Positions 11,880 through 23,851 of a DNA stretch of 64,000 bases are shown piece by piece. The stretch covers positions 225,888,467 through 225,952,466 of the forward strand of contig OX336388.2 of NCBI GenBank assembly GCA_946902985.2. The letters run 5' to 3'. The notes beneath the pieces are model-generated. The model was not told the DNA's origin. It searched no databases and saw nothing but the letters and a program-made list of their open reading frames with translations. Position 1 is the stretch's first letter, and each line of letters opens with the position of its first letter. This DNA comes from Meconema thalassinum (taxonomy: Eukaryota; Arthropoda; Insecta; Orthoptera; Tettigoniidae). The position numbers and the translations under genes were made by a program.

Positions 11880-12215
11880 CCGGGTGAGTTAGCCGTGGTG
11901 GTTACGGCATGACTGATGGCAGTCGCTCACATCCGGGAGGCGAGGAAGTTCGAATCCCCCCGCCGTCAACCTTGAAGATGGTCTTCTGTGGTTTCCCATC
12001 TTCCTTCCAGGCAAATGCCGGGGTTGATCCCTAACTATAGACCACAGCCGCTACCTTCCAACTCCTCGACCTTACTATCCAACTTCCCTCCTTCCTTCCC
12101 TCCCCAACGGTACTTGTAGCTCACCCATTGGGTGTCCGTCTCGAAGCAGCTACAAAACTGGCGAGCCGAACATGTCCTCGGACACTCCCGGCACTAAAAG
12201 CCATACGCTAAAAAA
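11880..12215 (+). mobile_element. SINE 1 copy, tRNA-derived head
   Basis: A 336-bp SINE. The head carries an A-box-like TTAGCCGTGGTGG and the B box AGTTCGAATCC, followed by a body with GGTTTCCCATCTTCCTTCC and AGGCAAATGCCGGGG and an A-rich tail. A 13-bp TSD (aataataactata) flanks it at 11867-11879 and 12216-12228. Two further copies lie at 24628-24940 and 26997-27324. Transcription would be by RNA polymerase III from the internal boxes. Confidence 0.9.
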
Positions 12216-12228
12216 AATAATAACTATA

Positions 12229-13171
12229 ATAATAATATGACAATATAGGGATAGAGATATAATAGACCTTCCGTACCACACCCGCACGTGTAAATCGCGT
12301 GAAAAAAAATTAGAGTATCCCTTGACCCCCTTAAGCGCATTATATGACATTGATGAATTTTACAGCTTAATTTGGTTCCGTTATAACCCTATAGCCGTTT
12401 GCAAACTATATCAGTAACGTAATAAATGGAATTGTATTGCGTCTTACAGCAATAGATGGACCTGTGAGATTCCGTTGCCATGGTAACCGGCATGCATTCA
12501 TTCGTAATTGTATAAAATGAAATTAGTTTTCTGGAAATATCTCAAAAACTGTTGGTTTTTGGGCCTTAAAATGTGGTTTTCGGGGTCCCTTTCGGGCCCC
12601 CGAGTTTCGTTTCTCACATTGAGGGCCTGAAAATGAGCTTTGTCTCGCCCGTCTACGCCTATTTCAGCAAGTATTTTAAGGGGGTAGGCCCCCTTTTATG
12701 AGAGGTACAGAGAAGAGTTACATCAATGATTAGTGTCGTGCCTCTGAATTGATATTTGTACCAAATTTTACGTTGATCCACCCAGCCTTTCTCGAGTTAT
12801 AAGGGAACAACTACTTAGTCCACTGACAGACAGACAGACAAAAAAAATATTTTCGCGCGCATCCGTCATAAAACAGTCTGAAACGCGTAAATAACGCAAA
12901 TTTCCGTAGAAATTCAGAAAAAACAGACAAACTTTCATTCTTATATATATATCGCACAGCCGCCATGATGGATTGGTGAGACGTAATAAAATTTGAAGGG
13001 CACGTTCGGGGTCGACCAAAATGGTGCTCTGAACTTACCGAGTTTCATTGAAATCGCTCCAGCCGTTTAGAAGTTATTGGGGGGGGGGGGGGGGCACACA
13101 CACAACACCATCACACACGGATAAAAGGTGATCTCATAAGGCTATTTTTACATAAAATGAAAATAGGCTAA
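12229..13171. repeat. Diverged repeat unit 2 with family G-type 3' end
   Basis: 12240-12680 is the second copy of the unit at 11425-11850. The stretch continues to a run of 16 G (13079-13094), CA-rich sequence and a terminal hairpin (13138-13171, CTATTTTTA paired with AAAATAG). The hairpin matches the ends of the repeats at 28475-29583 and 50278-51678, so this is probably a divergent relative of that family. Confidence 0.55.
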
Positions 13172-13255
13172 AAATGCAGACTCTCCTCTCTGATTGAAAC
13201 AGTGCACAAGTTAAAAATCCAGACATCCTTCAAAGTATTTGCCGTGTCTTGGTGG

Positions 13256-13380
13256 AGTTGTGGTGAACCAGACCACACGATATTTGCCTCCAACACATCG
13301 TCGCTGAGATCGCCTGAGCGCAAGGACAGATTCGGAGGCCTGCACTTCTTCAACCCGTTTCCTATTATGAAACTCTTTTG
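13256..13380 (+). pseudogene. 3-hydroxyacyl-CoA dehydrogenase fragment
   Basis: The translation reads [12 protein letters not shown], then a short junction, then [19 protein letters not shown]. This is the conserved NAD-binding/active-site stretch of mitochondrial 3-hydroxyacyl-CoA dehydrogenases (beta-oxidation; family pattern [11 protein letters not shown]...RFxGLHFFNPVPVMKL). About eight residues expected between the two blocks are missing, and the reading decays on both sides. There is no clear splice donor after MKL. I infer a captured exon piece or a degraded retrocopy rather than a working exon. Confidence 0.72.
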
Positions 13381-13452
13381 TTCTTCTTTTATTGAATTGA
13401 AATATAAGTATACAAAAATATTACAGTTTCGCCTTGGTGCACCAAGTAAGGC

Positions 13453-13525
13453 TCTTCAGCGGGCCTTTTAGGGGCCGATAACCTAGATGTTTGGCCCCTT
13501 AAAACTACAATTATCATCATGATCA
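13453..13525 (+). repeat. 3' tail fragment of LINE I
   Basis: Contains AGGGGCCGATAACCTAGATG, then GGCCCCTTAAAA and ATCATC repeats, the same terminal segment as at 35389-35440 and 38775-38835. The GGGGCC and GGCCCC arms form a short stem-loop. Only the last about 70 bp are present, typical of extreme 5' truncation. Confidence 0.75.
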
Positions 13526-14440
13526 TCTTGAGCGGGATCTTGGTATACCCCGCCCGGACCACCACTGGGGTAGTGGGCAAAGCACTCAACATAATACTAA
13601 ACTGTATGGGACGCAAAAGACACACCAAAAACGAAGAAAAAATGCCGGATTTTCATTACTTGGCCATGAGAGCCAAACTGTCAAACCAGTAGGCTACGTC
13701 TTAATTGGTACACTTCTTCTTCGTCTGCTTTAAGTGCCTCATCCTCCAAGAACATTGGCGATCAGTAGAATGATCTGTTGTTTGTCGATAGCCATCCTAC
13801 ACAGCAACACTGTATGGAGTCCCTGGCAGAATAACTGCATTAAATTCATAGAACTAGTTCAAATGAAATTCCTCAGATATTTACACCTCAAAATAACGGA
13901 CAATTACCCTCACATGGCACCTTATGGTGAACTTTTTTTGAATTTCGGCATGACTAGTTTGGATTCTCGAAGGCAAGTAAATGATATAAGCTCTTGTCTT
14001 TCGATATCAATAAACTATGACCTATAGGCCTATCCGTTTTTCGTCTCCGCATGATGGCTTAAAATCACTGACTGGACTATTGTTACCGGTGGCGGAATTC
14101 GGAACTAATGTGCTACGCCCGATCACACGCCTGTGATGGAAGTTATTATTGTGTTCCTGATTCACGCTGGGCCGTGCGCTGTGCGGTGTGTTCTCATTGT
14201 AGCCTATGACTGTACACGAGTGCCCCACCCCCTTGCCCCACAAGCCGCTCGCTGCAGCCATAACGAGGCGAGATTACATAATGTATACACAACAGCGGCG
14301 CTCTCATTCTAGCGGTAACAATTCCCTGGTAGGGTAGTACTTGTCCTTTTTGTGTCCTTCATTATTACAAACCAAGATGCGCTTTGAAAAGTCATCCTCA
14401 CACTGTTATTCCGAAGTCAGATAATTACGCTTTTAAAGAA
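13526..14440. other. No gene recognised
   Basis: Short frames occur on both strands (for example 13734-14027 plus and 14022-14261 minus), but none resembles a known family or shows coding-like composition. Confidence 0.5.
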
Positions 14441-14700
14441 AAAGGCACAGGTCACGGTGGACGAGAGTGGTATCGCAATAACTCGTGCCTCGCTGGCATT
14501 GCGTTTGAATCCCATCTCGGCCGTCTTGAAAATGATTTTCGTGGTTTCCCATTTTGACCACCAGGCAATTGTCAGGATGGTTGCTTTCAATAGGTCCACG
14601 GCCAATTTCCTTCCAAAATCCCGTCCACACGATCATAAGCCTGGGGACCTCCATGTAAAGTGATATCCGGGCCACCAGACGTGACAGTTCATCTTGAAAT
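14441..14700 (+). mobile_element. SINE remnant, tRNA-like head
   Basis: A B-box-like GCGTTTGAATCCC is followed by CGTGGTTTCCCATTTT, CCAGGCAATTGTCAGG and CCACGGCCAATTTCC, the body shared with SINE 1 and SINE 4. The tail (GGGGACCTCCATGTAAAGTG) resembles the fragment at 24475-24620. No TSD was found. Confidence 0.6.
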
Positions 14701-15031
14701 TCTCACGTGGGCAATACACTATCGCCGAACATTCGCCCGAATGGGATTGCGACCGCGAATGTAGACGAATGTGCAACCCGAACCACCTCGAACTAACCAA
14801 GTACACCTTTGCCTAAGTTCGGCCGAACCATGCCGAACCCAATCGTGCGTATTCGCTGCAAAACATTCCCGCCAAACTCACTCATTGTGAAAAGATGGTA
14901 TATTGTGACCTTTATCGTTAGAACAAAACGTAAAAACAAAGTCCATTTTTGAAATTCCTATATTTTGGAAACTAGGAAGTTAAAAAAATAGTTTGTTTCA
15001 GTAAATAAATGGTCCTTACTGTGTCCATTTC

Positions 15032-16633
15032 AACAATGAAATATGCAAATCACAGTTCGCCAGCAATGCTCAATCGGGAGTATCGGGGTTCATGGTATGT
15101 TCTCCCACTCTGTGACTTACACACTTTGGATTATGCATAGGATACACTTCCAAAAATAAACAAAATCAAAATCCTACTATCTAAACATTTAATTATCCAA
15201 AATATGGCGCTACAAAAATAAACAATAAAAATACTGACACTACACTTCACACTTGTCCAAGGATGAACAAGGAATTCAAATTAAATAATCACAAAATAAT
15301 AATTACTGGTTATCCAGAAACCAAACAAAAACTCCAACTGAGTTTCACTCCCATATGGCATCAATCCTAATTCTTAAAAAGAAGCGAGCTCCAAATGGCT
15401 CGGTAAAGTTTACATGCATTGTGTTAACAATTAAACACACATCATTTAATTTTTACATGAGTATATCTGGCTTTAATAATAATATCATAGTATGGCTACT
15501 CATTAATTAATTTTGGGCTCCCACAATTTTCATCTGTCACCATCTCTCTTCTCAAGCTACCAACTCACTACCGTGATTGGAAAAATCTGCGTATCCCCGA
15601 GTTATAGGAAACTATTGACCAAGTCAACTCAAGATTACTCCCAAAATCTTAATATTTTCATAATAACTCGTGAATCACTGAATCATTTAATAATAACGTT
15701 AGGGATTTTATTATATTGTCTGCAAAGACAATTATATCTTAAGGAAGCAACGATCTGAACTCTGCAAGCGATAATAATGAATGTAAAAGGACCTCAGTTC
15801 AAATACTGGGTCGTTAAAACAATCTTAAACACTTCTGTGTACCGTGAATCAGACAGCCCGTTCCTGATCTATCTCTATAAGAGAGTGTAAGGGTCTGTCT
15901 CACCTACTTGGCTGATTTATGGCTATGGACGGAGGAGAACCTACAGTCTCGCTTCCACAAGGGACTGGCTAAACAGCTTTACAACCAGCTGCTTCAAATG
16001 CGTTCCTTTGTATGACAAGGCTCATAATACAAATTAACAACAATACATTATTAGGTTCTACAGACCTATTCTTTTAGCTTCGGTAAAGTATAATTATGAA
16101 GTGTCCTCATTAGCGGGTAAGAAAATCCAATAAAACAACAAATATTAAGGGGCTTCAACACGGACGACTCTGAGTTCAATCCTTTAAAACTGCCTCGGGA
16201 ACCATATCCCAACTTTGAGGACTTACAACATTAGCGACTTAAGGAAGGCATAGCACGCAACCAGCGCTCATAATACAACATAAATTCCACCCTTTTCAGT
16301 ATTGCATAGTATCACAATTCAACATAACTCATTACCGCAACTAACTGTCCCTCCCAATTATTTTTACCGAGCATTTCAACGCGTTCCTAGCGTGACACAT
16401 TATTTCAATTGCTCGAAAAGGCGCTCATACATAAAATAGCCCAGTTGCCTTTCAAAGAACGAAATAAATTCAAATCAATGTTTGATCTTCGTCTCAAAAA
16501 CAATATATTCAGCCTTGGCCTCCATCAACAATAATCATTTATACCATTAAGAACATATTGATTCACAACATATAACAATTCATCTAAGGGGCTCTTGCAG
16601 CTACCACTTACTCAATATAAAATTCACATAAAT
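15032..16633. other. AT-rich sequence, possible LINE A 3' region
   Basis: No frame of interest and no recognised motif. It lies downstream of LINE A ORF2 on the minus strand and may be its 3' untranslated part or an older host. Confidence 0.4.
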
Positions 16634-16672
16634 AATTTATTTAATTATTATTATTATTATTATTATTATTAT
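16634..16672. repeat. (ATT)n microsatellite
   Basis: About ten ATT units at 16640-16672. Confidence 0.9.
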
Positions 16673-16941
16673 CGCGCTTGCTTTACCATATTTATATATT
16701 TACCATTATACTGATATTCCACTGGATATTTTCCACAAGGGATTCATTACTACTTCACATTATTTATATTTCAATCAAATTAATCGTTCAGATCGCGCAA
16801 CCTATATTTCACATGTTTTCAAACATCCCTACTTCCACTCCGGAGGACTATACGCAAATCTTCCCAAAACACATAATAATAATGATATTTATTGCAACCA
16901 ATGGTCAAATAGAATAATAATTAAAATTGCACACAATGAAG

Positions 16942-19690
16942 TCATGTACAGAATTCTGTTAATGTCACTGTTCTCTTGCTACAAACTTTTGCGTGATATC
17001 TTTCACATAACTTTCCACACAACTCACACCTACAGTTCTCGTCTGGGTTGTGGTATACCTTCTTGCAGCACAGCTTGAAATGAAAACCATGAACAGCGAA
17101 ACGTGTCATGAAATGGCGAAGTTCATACATAGAATTCCTCCACTCTGAGGTCAGCATGGCATCTGTTTGGTAGAAATCCATCCAGATGTTGGCTTTCTTC
17201 TATTGAAGTTCTTGCAGTATTAACTGATATTGCTTTGTAGAAGGCAGTAACATTCTTATACGTAACTCTTCTATGTAAAATGGTTGTCTCGTTAGTTCAT
17301 AGGTCGTCCTTGACGGTGCATTTTGTCCTAGACACAGAATCTTTTTCATGTATATGGCCTTTACCCTTTCTATCTGAGCAAGATCGTTTTTCGAGAGATG
17401 CTCCCATATTAATCCTATTGCATATGTCATGATTGGAGAAATTTTTATGTGAAAGAGTTCTAATGCAGTCTGTATGGAGAGTTGTCTTATTAGTTTTATC
17501 TCATTCATGGCTATAACCGCGGTAGCAGCTCTATCTTTTACATGTTTGGAGAAATTCCGTCCAGTCGTTTGGAGTATCAGGCCAAGATACTTGTAGGAGT
17601 TTACCCTTGTTAGCTCCACATTGCCATACATGATTTTCACTGATGCTGGTAACCTACCTCCATTCCTGAACGTCATGTGTACTGTCTTATGTGGATTAAG
17701 CTTGAGGTCATTACTGTCTGCCCATCTTACAAGTTTATCGAACGCCTCTTGTAACATTTGCTGCGAGATCGACGTTATTGCCATATCATCTGCGTACATA
17801 TAAATGTTTACTCCTGGTGTTTGTATGGCATCGACAACATCTCGAACTGCGATATTGATCAGCAACGGACTTAATGGATCGCCCTGAAGGACTCCTGTTG
17901 TCTGAAGGATAGGCTCCGATCTTGTAAGATTGTTATCAATGATTACGTAATTTTTCATGAGTATTGTCGTTATTATCCTACTCAGATAATGGTCTCTTCC
18001 TATGATCGATTCCAACTTGCCTATTGTTTTTTCCCTGTCAACTGAATCAAACGCCTTAGCGTAGTCTATATATATCACATGAAGTTTACCTCTAGAAAAT
18101 CTTAGCGCATCGCCAATATTATCTAATAGGCACTGAATAGCATGTATCGTTGACCGGCCTTTCCGGAAACCGAACTGTTCTTCAGGCAGTTCGCTGTCTA
18201 TTAATTCTCTTAATCTTTCTGTCAGTATTTTTGACAATAGCTTAAGACCTGTATTTTCCAACGCTATACCACGATATGAATTGGGATCATCCATTTGACC
18301 CTTGCCTTTATATAGCATTTTCATTATGGAGTATCTCCATTTCTCTGGTATTGAGGCCTGCGCAAGACATTGATTGAGTAGTACTGTCCAAGCCTCTACC
18401 AACATAGGGCTACATTCTTTGAGATGTTCATTACAGATCCCGTCCGGCCCACAGGCTTTTCCATTTTTTGTTTGTTGAATTACATCCTTGACTTCCTCAC
18501 TGGTAATAGGTTTCATTACTGCTGAGTAGTCTACCATTGGAGTAGCGATTGGAGATGTGTCCGGTTTCTGTAGTACAGCTTTAAAGTGTGTTGTCCATCT
18601 TTCCATGGGTATTTCTCTGGAGAATTTTGGTTTCCTTTGTTGAAGGACGCTGTATGGTTTTTCTTTTGCTTGTTCTATTAATGCTGCCTCTTGCACCTTC
18701 TGATATTTATCTTTTGTGTCCCGAATAAGATTCTTGTATATTCTCCGTTTATGTGCGTAGTCGTGTCTTGATTCTTCTGTGTTTGTTCTCAGGCATTCGT
18801 GTAAGGCGTTCAATGTTGATCTTCGTGCTTCATAACATATTGCATTGAACCACGGCTTGGATCTCCTCTTTGTCTGATTTACCGGTTCTATTGCAGATAC
18901 TAAGATGTCCTCCAGATGTTGTAGTGTTTCATCCAGATTGCAGCTTGTTTGCTGTATGATCATCTGAATTTCTTGGCCTTTACTCCGTATATCCTCTCTA
19001 TTTAGTTTCCTGGATAGTTTATTTGGCTCTTTGATGAGTCTGCGTGGTCTTTTTTCCACGACAAAGGTTGTTTCTACTGGAAGATGTTTCCTTAGGGGTA
19101 TATTTTTCTTTACTAGATGTTTTGATACTTTTATATCCTTGTAATTTGTGAACATAAGGTCAATGACACATTGCCCATTATGACATATATATGTCGATTC
19201 CGTAATTCTGTTGATGAGTGAGAGGCCCTCCTCCTCTATGTATCTTAATACTGCTCTTGATTTGGATTCATTTTTATCCACTCTACAATTTAAATCTCCC
19301 GCTAATATAAGCGGTATTTCGGTGTCAATATCAGCTATTGTGTTGCTTAATTCATCTATTATATCAATTTCTGTCAGTTCCGGTTGGAAGTATGCTGCTA
19401 ATAATATGAAATAATTCGTTTTCAAGGCTATGAGATGTTTTGTGCTCTTTATTACTTTGAACGGGCAGAAGGTGGGTTTAATCCAGCATGCAATGCCACA
19501 TTTAGGCCTCCCTCTTGGTCCCTGATCCGCCATTACTTGAGTACAATAGAAACCATTCGGTTGCCAATCGTCCGTAAGAAAGGTTTCTACCAAAATCACT
19601 ACGTCATATTCATCTATGAATGTTATTGGACTACTGGTCATCACATTCTTTAGCCCTTCTATGTTCCATAGTAGAACCCTACATGTTGTA
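16942..19690 (-). pseudogene. LINE A ORF2: endonuclease and reverse transcriptase
   Basis: This encodes the nicking endonuclease and reverse transcriptase of a non-LTR retrotransposon. Reading leftward from about 19690: an APE-type endonuclease starts with LLWNIEGLKN and continues with GIACWI, LILAGDLNCRVD, CVIDLMFTNYKD and KHLPVETTF. Then the RT: GPDGICNEHLK, EEQFGFRKGRSTIHAIQ, VIYIDYAKAFDSVDREK, TTGVLQGDPLSPLL, and the catalytic YADD followed by MAITS. The 814-codon main frame (19644-17200) opens with GTG, but the endonuclease sequence begins upstream, so the true start lies near the ORF1 stop. TAG at 17200-17202 interrupts the frame. The same frame goes on to 16942 with a cysteine-rich end, CCKKVYHNPDENCRCELCGK, probably a zinc-binding module. 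One stop separates this copy from a continuous ORF2. APE type is firm; the clade is not assigned. Confidence 0.9.
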
Positions 19691-19708
19691 TCCTTTTTTG
19701 AGGGATAT

Positions 19709-20797
19709 TCATTCGAGAAATGGCCTTTCGGCTCCTCGAAAAAAGCGGTGGAAACGAAAACGTCTAACGATTATTCCTATACGCCAAAACTCGGCCACAT
19801 TTACCCTTTCCAAGTAATTAAATGGTATTCCTACCTTGAAGGCTTTCGCGCTCCTATCTTTTGTTAGTTCTTCACATATGACATTTTCTTTAATTCCTTT
19901 TTTATTAAGGAATTTCTTTATCGCGTCGGGGTTTGTTTGAGGTTTTGTTCTTCCCACATATAACCATCCCATCTTGTCTGCTGGTTGTAAATCGTCGTCA
20001 CTCGGTCCAGCGCCGGATATTGGCGCTTGCTGTCTTGCGGATTGCTTCCCTCTTCTATGTGTTACTTGTGTCCATTGCCCATCATTTACATCTGCTTCAA
20101 GTTCCTGCTCTTGAGCCTCCTCACTTCGTGAAGGTGGTTGTTCATCACATCCCAGATTGAGTTCCTCCCTTCGTTTTGTGGATACGGAATTCTCATGCTG
20201 TTGCGCTGCTTGTGATTGTGTTTGCTGTATTTCTTCCTTTATCAAGCTTTTTATGTTGGTCATGAAGGCTTTAATCATTTGATTTATGTTCTTTGTGACG
20301 TTAACTGTTATAATCTCTTCGATCCTGTGGAGATCTGGAGTTAGGCTGTGGGAGTTACCCGTTGTGCCGCTGGGTGTCGCGACCTGCCTGATCATGTCTA
20401 TTGGTTCATCGATACTGTCGCTAAACAGCGCCATTTGTTTAGGTATCATGATCTTCCTGTTCATGTCTGGTGGTTCTTCAATACTATCGCTAGACAGCGC
20501 CACTTGTCTCCCTGTGCAACTCTCTGCACCTTCTGTTGTATCAATGACATGAAATTTGTTAACCTCATTCCCTGGGATTGTCAAATCTCTATTCTTATTG
20601 TTTCCTGAGTTCATAATGTTTTCCATCACATTAAAGTGTGTCTCTAATGTACTCACCGCATTTAACATTTCTTCCTTGTTATCTTTTTTAATATATCCGC
20701 CCATTTCAGCGATATTTCTTAATTTTTGCAGAGCACTCTTAACATGTTCATATGGTACTGCCGCCATCTTATGCATAATAATGAAATTAGTACTCAC
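19709..20797 (-). CDS. LINE A ORF1 protein
   Basis: A 362-residue frame directly upstream of ORF2. The N-terminal part (HVKSALQKLRNIAEMGGYI, EEMLNAVSTLETHFNVMENI) is helical. The middle is low-complexity and polar with two near repeats (VALSSDSIEEPPDMNRK and MALFSDSIDEPIDMIRQ). A C-terminal globular part reads GWLYVGRTKPQTNPDAIKKF, EELTKDRSAKAFKVGIPF and FWRIGIIVRRFRF. That C-terminal pattern is common in ORF1 proteins of insect APE-type LINEs and presumably binds RNA; no CCHC knuckle is visible. The TGA at 19711-19709 sits in AATGAAT, so an ORF2 start overlapping the stop is possible. The frame from that ATG is one base off the ORF2 frame, next to a run of six A. The ATG at 20797 is the first in the open frame. 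Confidence 0.8.
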   Translation of the reverse strand: MSTNFIIMHKMAAVPYEHVKSALQKLRNIAEMGGYIKKDNKEEMLNAVSTLETHFNVMENIMNSGNNKNRDLTIPGNEVNKFHVIDTTEGAESCTGRQVALSSDSIEEPPDMNRKIMIPKQMALFSDSIDEPIDMIRQVATPSGTTGNSHSLTPDLHRIEEIITVNVTKNINQMIKAFMTNIKSLIKEEIQQTQSQAAQQHENSVSTKRREELNLGCDEQPPSRSEEAQEQELEADVNDGQWTQVTHRRGKQSARQQAPISGAGPSDDDLQPADKMGWLYVGRTKPQTNPDAIKKFLNKKGIKENVICEELTKDRSAKAFKVGIPFNYLERVNVAEFWRIGIIVRRFRFHRFFRGAERPFLE

Positions 20798-22849
20798 ATG
20801 ATTTTACGGTCAGAGACCGAGTTCTCCACCGATGGAACATTTCACCCACCAATTGCTTCTTAAGCCATATTCATGGTCATATCTACACTTGATAACACTT
20901 TCCTAACATCACATAAAACATATAGCCTACACTGATCACTTTTAATATAAAGAATGCCATTTTGGATTCGTTTTTCACTTAAACACAAATACAATTTCAC
21001 TAAAAATATATTACACTCAAAATTTTCACTATACTTGAATTACATAAAATTGTATCACTCTGGCATCAATTATTTGCCTTAACACACGTGATTTCCTTAT
21101 TCTTTCCCGTTTCCAAGGGCTGCACTATATGTACGTCGGCTTCCTTCTCTGAAGAGATGATTGAAAGTCTCGATCGAACTACCCTCACTGGAACGGTTGA
21201 TCCTCTTATTCTGGGTTCGACTATCGGCTTATTTAACTTTACTGCCCGATGTCTTATCTTGCTAGACGCTAACTTGTTCGTCTAATAAAAGTCTGTCACT
21301 GATGTTTTACTTTTATGATAGCTCGAACTAGTATAACGGCGACCTAGTAATTTCCTTGTCCAGTAATCCACACGTGGATTTTACTATCTGTTACTACGAT
21401 TCTTGACTTATTGGAGTAATCCCCAATGTCTGACTGTTCATTTGTCTACAGCTAGAAAAAGCCTGGAACATCGATTCGTAAATTATATCGTATTCCGCTC
21501 TAGTCCCCTCAGTTCAGGAACACTAGGCGTTACTATCACGTTCTAGCCTGATCTGGTTATTTAACTTAGATAGAATTGTATAGTTCACTGTTCTTGGGTA
21601 CTTCGAAATCCTATGATGCGTCGGTTCTTTAACTGAAACTATTTAGATTCGAGTACTTATCGCCGGTAATTTCTTAAGTCCACAGTCTAAACTTTGTCTG
21701 TACTGGTGAAATTTATAAAGTCCGAAGCTTGATGATACTATTTTCTATAACAAGGATTCTGATGTGTCTTCGCACGGCGATACTATTGACGATACTAGAC
21801 GGCTACTCCCATACGGGGTGCTCGTCTGCGATACAGAGTAACACGACCTATCACGGTCTAGTGAGTACTGAATACTGCACTTAACGATGATTGTTGAAAC
21901 AGTGTGTCCTCCTCAGAGGGACACCAAGACTGAATTGTACTTTGCGAAACAGCAACACGCCCTCTCGGACGCTGAAGACTGAATTGTTGTCGATTGAAAC
22001 AGCAACACGCCCCTCTGAATTGTGAAACAGTACCATGCCTTCCAGGCATCTATGGTAGACTGAATGGTTGTTGGTTGAAACAGCAACACGCCCCTCCAGG
22101 ACGTTGAAGACTGAATGAATTTGCTGGCGCGTCCAGGGTTTATATTGAAATCTGCCACAAAAAGATCAGATCTGCTTCTTCTCCACCACTAACTTACTAA
22201 CTTCTAAAATAATTGTCGTACAATTTTGAAAAATATGTCTCCTGAAAGTTCTCGTTTTAAACGTAAAAGGGTTTCTTTGATCATGAAAATCGATCACACA
22301 AATCCAAGATATTAAATAATTTGGCTCCTCAGATGCGTGGGTAGTGTGGTTTATTTTTCCCTCTCTTCTATCATTGGGCTCGGGGAATAACTATCTACGT
22401 AATGCCGCGTATGCACTTCTTTCCTGTGCAATTATTATAAATTTTTTCCACATACAAAAATCTCCTTTCCAAGATGATCAACAGTGATGGGTTCATTTCA
22501 TTAATTAAATGCTTGCAAATGGCTTAAATTAAATTATTTCTCTTCTTGCGTCATTGCGATGCTGCCATTTTATAGCTGAGTAAGACCATTTTCCGAAACT
22601 CCTTCTCACTCACTCGCAGTGGAAAGCTACCAGCTCTATTAATAATCATGCGCTAGCTTCTTATCGATGCGTCAGGCGTGATCTCATGCCCACGTGACCA
22701 GTGGTCACCCGCTCTTGCATCACATTATAACCGCCCAGCTTCTTATTAACCCTTAAAATCTTACAAATTCATTCTAAAAATTGCATTATTTCCTGTCTTT
22801 TTTTGCATATAAAATATGGATTCGACGCTGGAACCAATCCATATGGGTT
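20798..22849 (-). other. Possible LINE A 5' region
   Basis: No coding frame stands out. Read on the minus strand this precedes ORF1. It contains a short tandem repeat (21885-22110) and a TATAAA-like motif (about 22142-22148), which may belong to a promoter. The upstream boundary of the LINE was not found. Confidence 0.35.
21885..22110. repeat. Imperfect 60-70-bp tandem repeats
   Basis: About four units carry GAAACAGCAACACGCCCCTC or variants followed by GAAGACTGAATTGTTG or variants. Confidence 0.7.
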
Positions 22850-23699
22850 CATTACCTCCTCTACCCCCAAACCAAGTTTCAAGTCTCTAAGACAAAAACA
22901 AAAAAAGTTCAATGTTGAAAGTAGGCGATTTTTCGAAATCCAAACCTTCTAAGAAGTGTTATATAGGCTTAAAAGAATGGTCTCTATGATCTTTATCGTT
23001 AGAACAAAACTTTTTATTTTCAATTTTTCCAAGAAATACCAAATTTGAAAGTGGCTATATTTTGGAAACTAAGAATTGTACAAAAACCTTTGTTTGACAT
23101 AAATGAATGGCCTTTCCCCCCTCTAACCACAAACCACGTTTCAAGTCTCTAGGACTAAACAATTAGTAGGGGGATGGTGGGGCTTCTGACGTCAGAGGGA
23201 GTGGAGGTGGTGGGGGTTTAGAAACAACAGCGCTTCCTCAATAAATAAATAAAGAAATCGCACCAGTTAATAATCAACGATCACTGCACTGAATACTGTA
23301 CACAGAGCGCGTGCGTGGCTCCACGAATGCAAGTGAGTGTGTACTGGCTCAAGTTAGTACCTGTCCGCGCTCAGCATTCGCTCTCGCTCGTGTCCTTTGA
23401 TCCGTGTGGGTAGACCGCCAAAATAGCGAGCGCAGCCGAACACGAATGTTGGCGATGCGAACTACCCCGAATGTACACGAGCACACCGGGTAGCCTACAC
23501 TATCGCGCTCGTCTCTGTTCGCCTACATTCGGCGATAGTGTACTGCAGGCTTCACATGAATTAAGTGGCAATAAAACCCAGTGCGACTGATTGAGAGGCA
23601 GGCAGCTTGGTTACTGCGCCATCTGGCGCTTTGTAATAGCAGACAATGGCCATAGCTGGGTATTTTTGATTGAACGCCTGAGGGCACCCAACAGTTTAA

Positions 23700-23851
23700 T
23701 TTCAAGTAGTTCCAACCTTGGCTAGCAGATGCTACTGTCAATAACACTTAGCGACGAACGTTGGAACTTGACAGAGCGTTTCTAACCAAATAACCTACAC
23801 ATTTAGCTACACACTGCCAATTGTAGTGGTAGGTTCTATTACATGCCATAA
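23700..23851 (-). mobile_element. SINE 3 fragment
   Basis: Matches the middle of SINE 3 in reverse: TCAAGTAGTTCC, TGCTACTGTCAATAACAC, GACGAACGTTGGAAC, then AATTGTAG and ACATGCCATA. It abuts the LINE C fragment at 23852. Confidence 0.65.

Larger units (their letters stand above)
14716..23537. mobile_element. DNA element split by a 7.8-kb insertion
   Basis: Inverted termini CACTATCGCCGAA occur at 14716 and, as the reverse complement, at 23525-23537, each flanked by TA. Inside them 14885-15030 and 22855-23160 carry units of one repeat (TTTATCGTTAGAACAAAAC, ATATTTTGGAAACTA) in the same orientation. The simplest reading is a roughly 1-kb noncoding DNA element whose middle received about 15032-22850. 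The inner boundary is marked only weakly (GGTCCTTAC on the left, GGTTCATTAC on the right). The superfamily is unresolved. Confidence 0.45.

Noticed and set aside
13081..13094. G run as a quadruplex regulatory site
   Set aside because: A homopolymer next to a CA tract recurs at the same place in family G copies and behaves like a simple repeat in that element.
14022..14261. 79-residue minus-strand frame as a small host gene
   Set aside because: No recognisable family or start context; not distinguishable from a chance frame.
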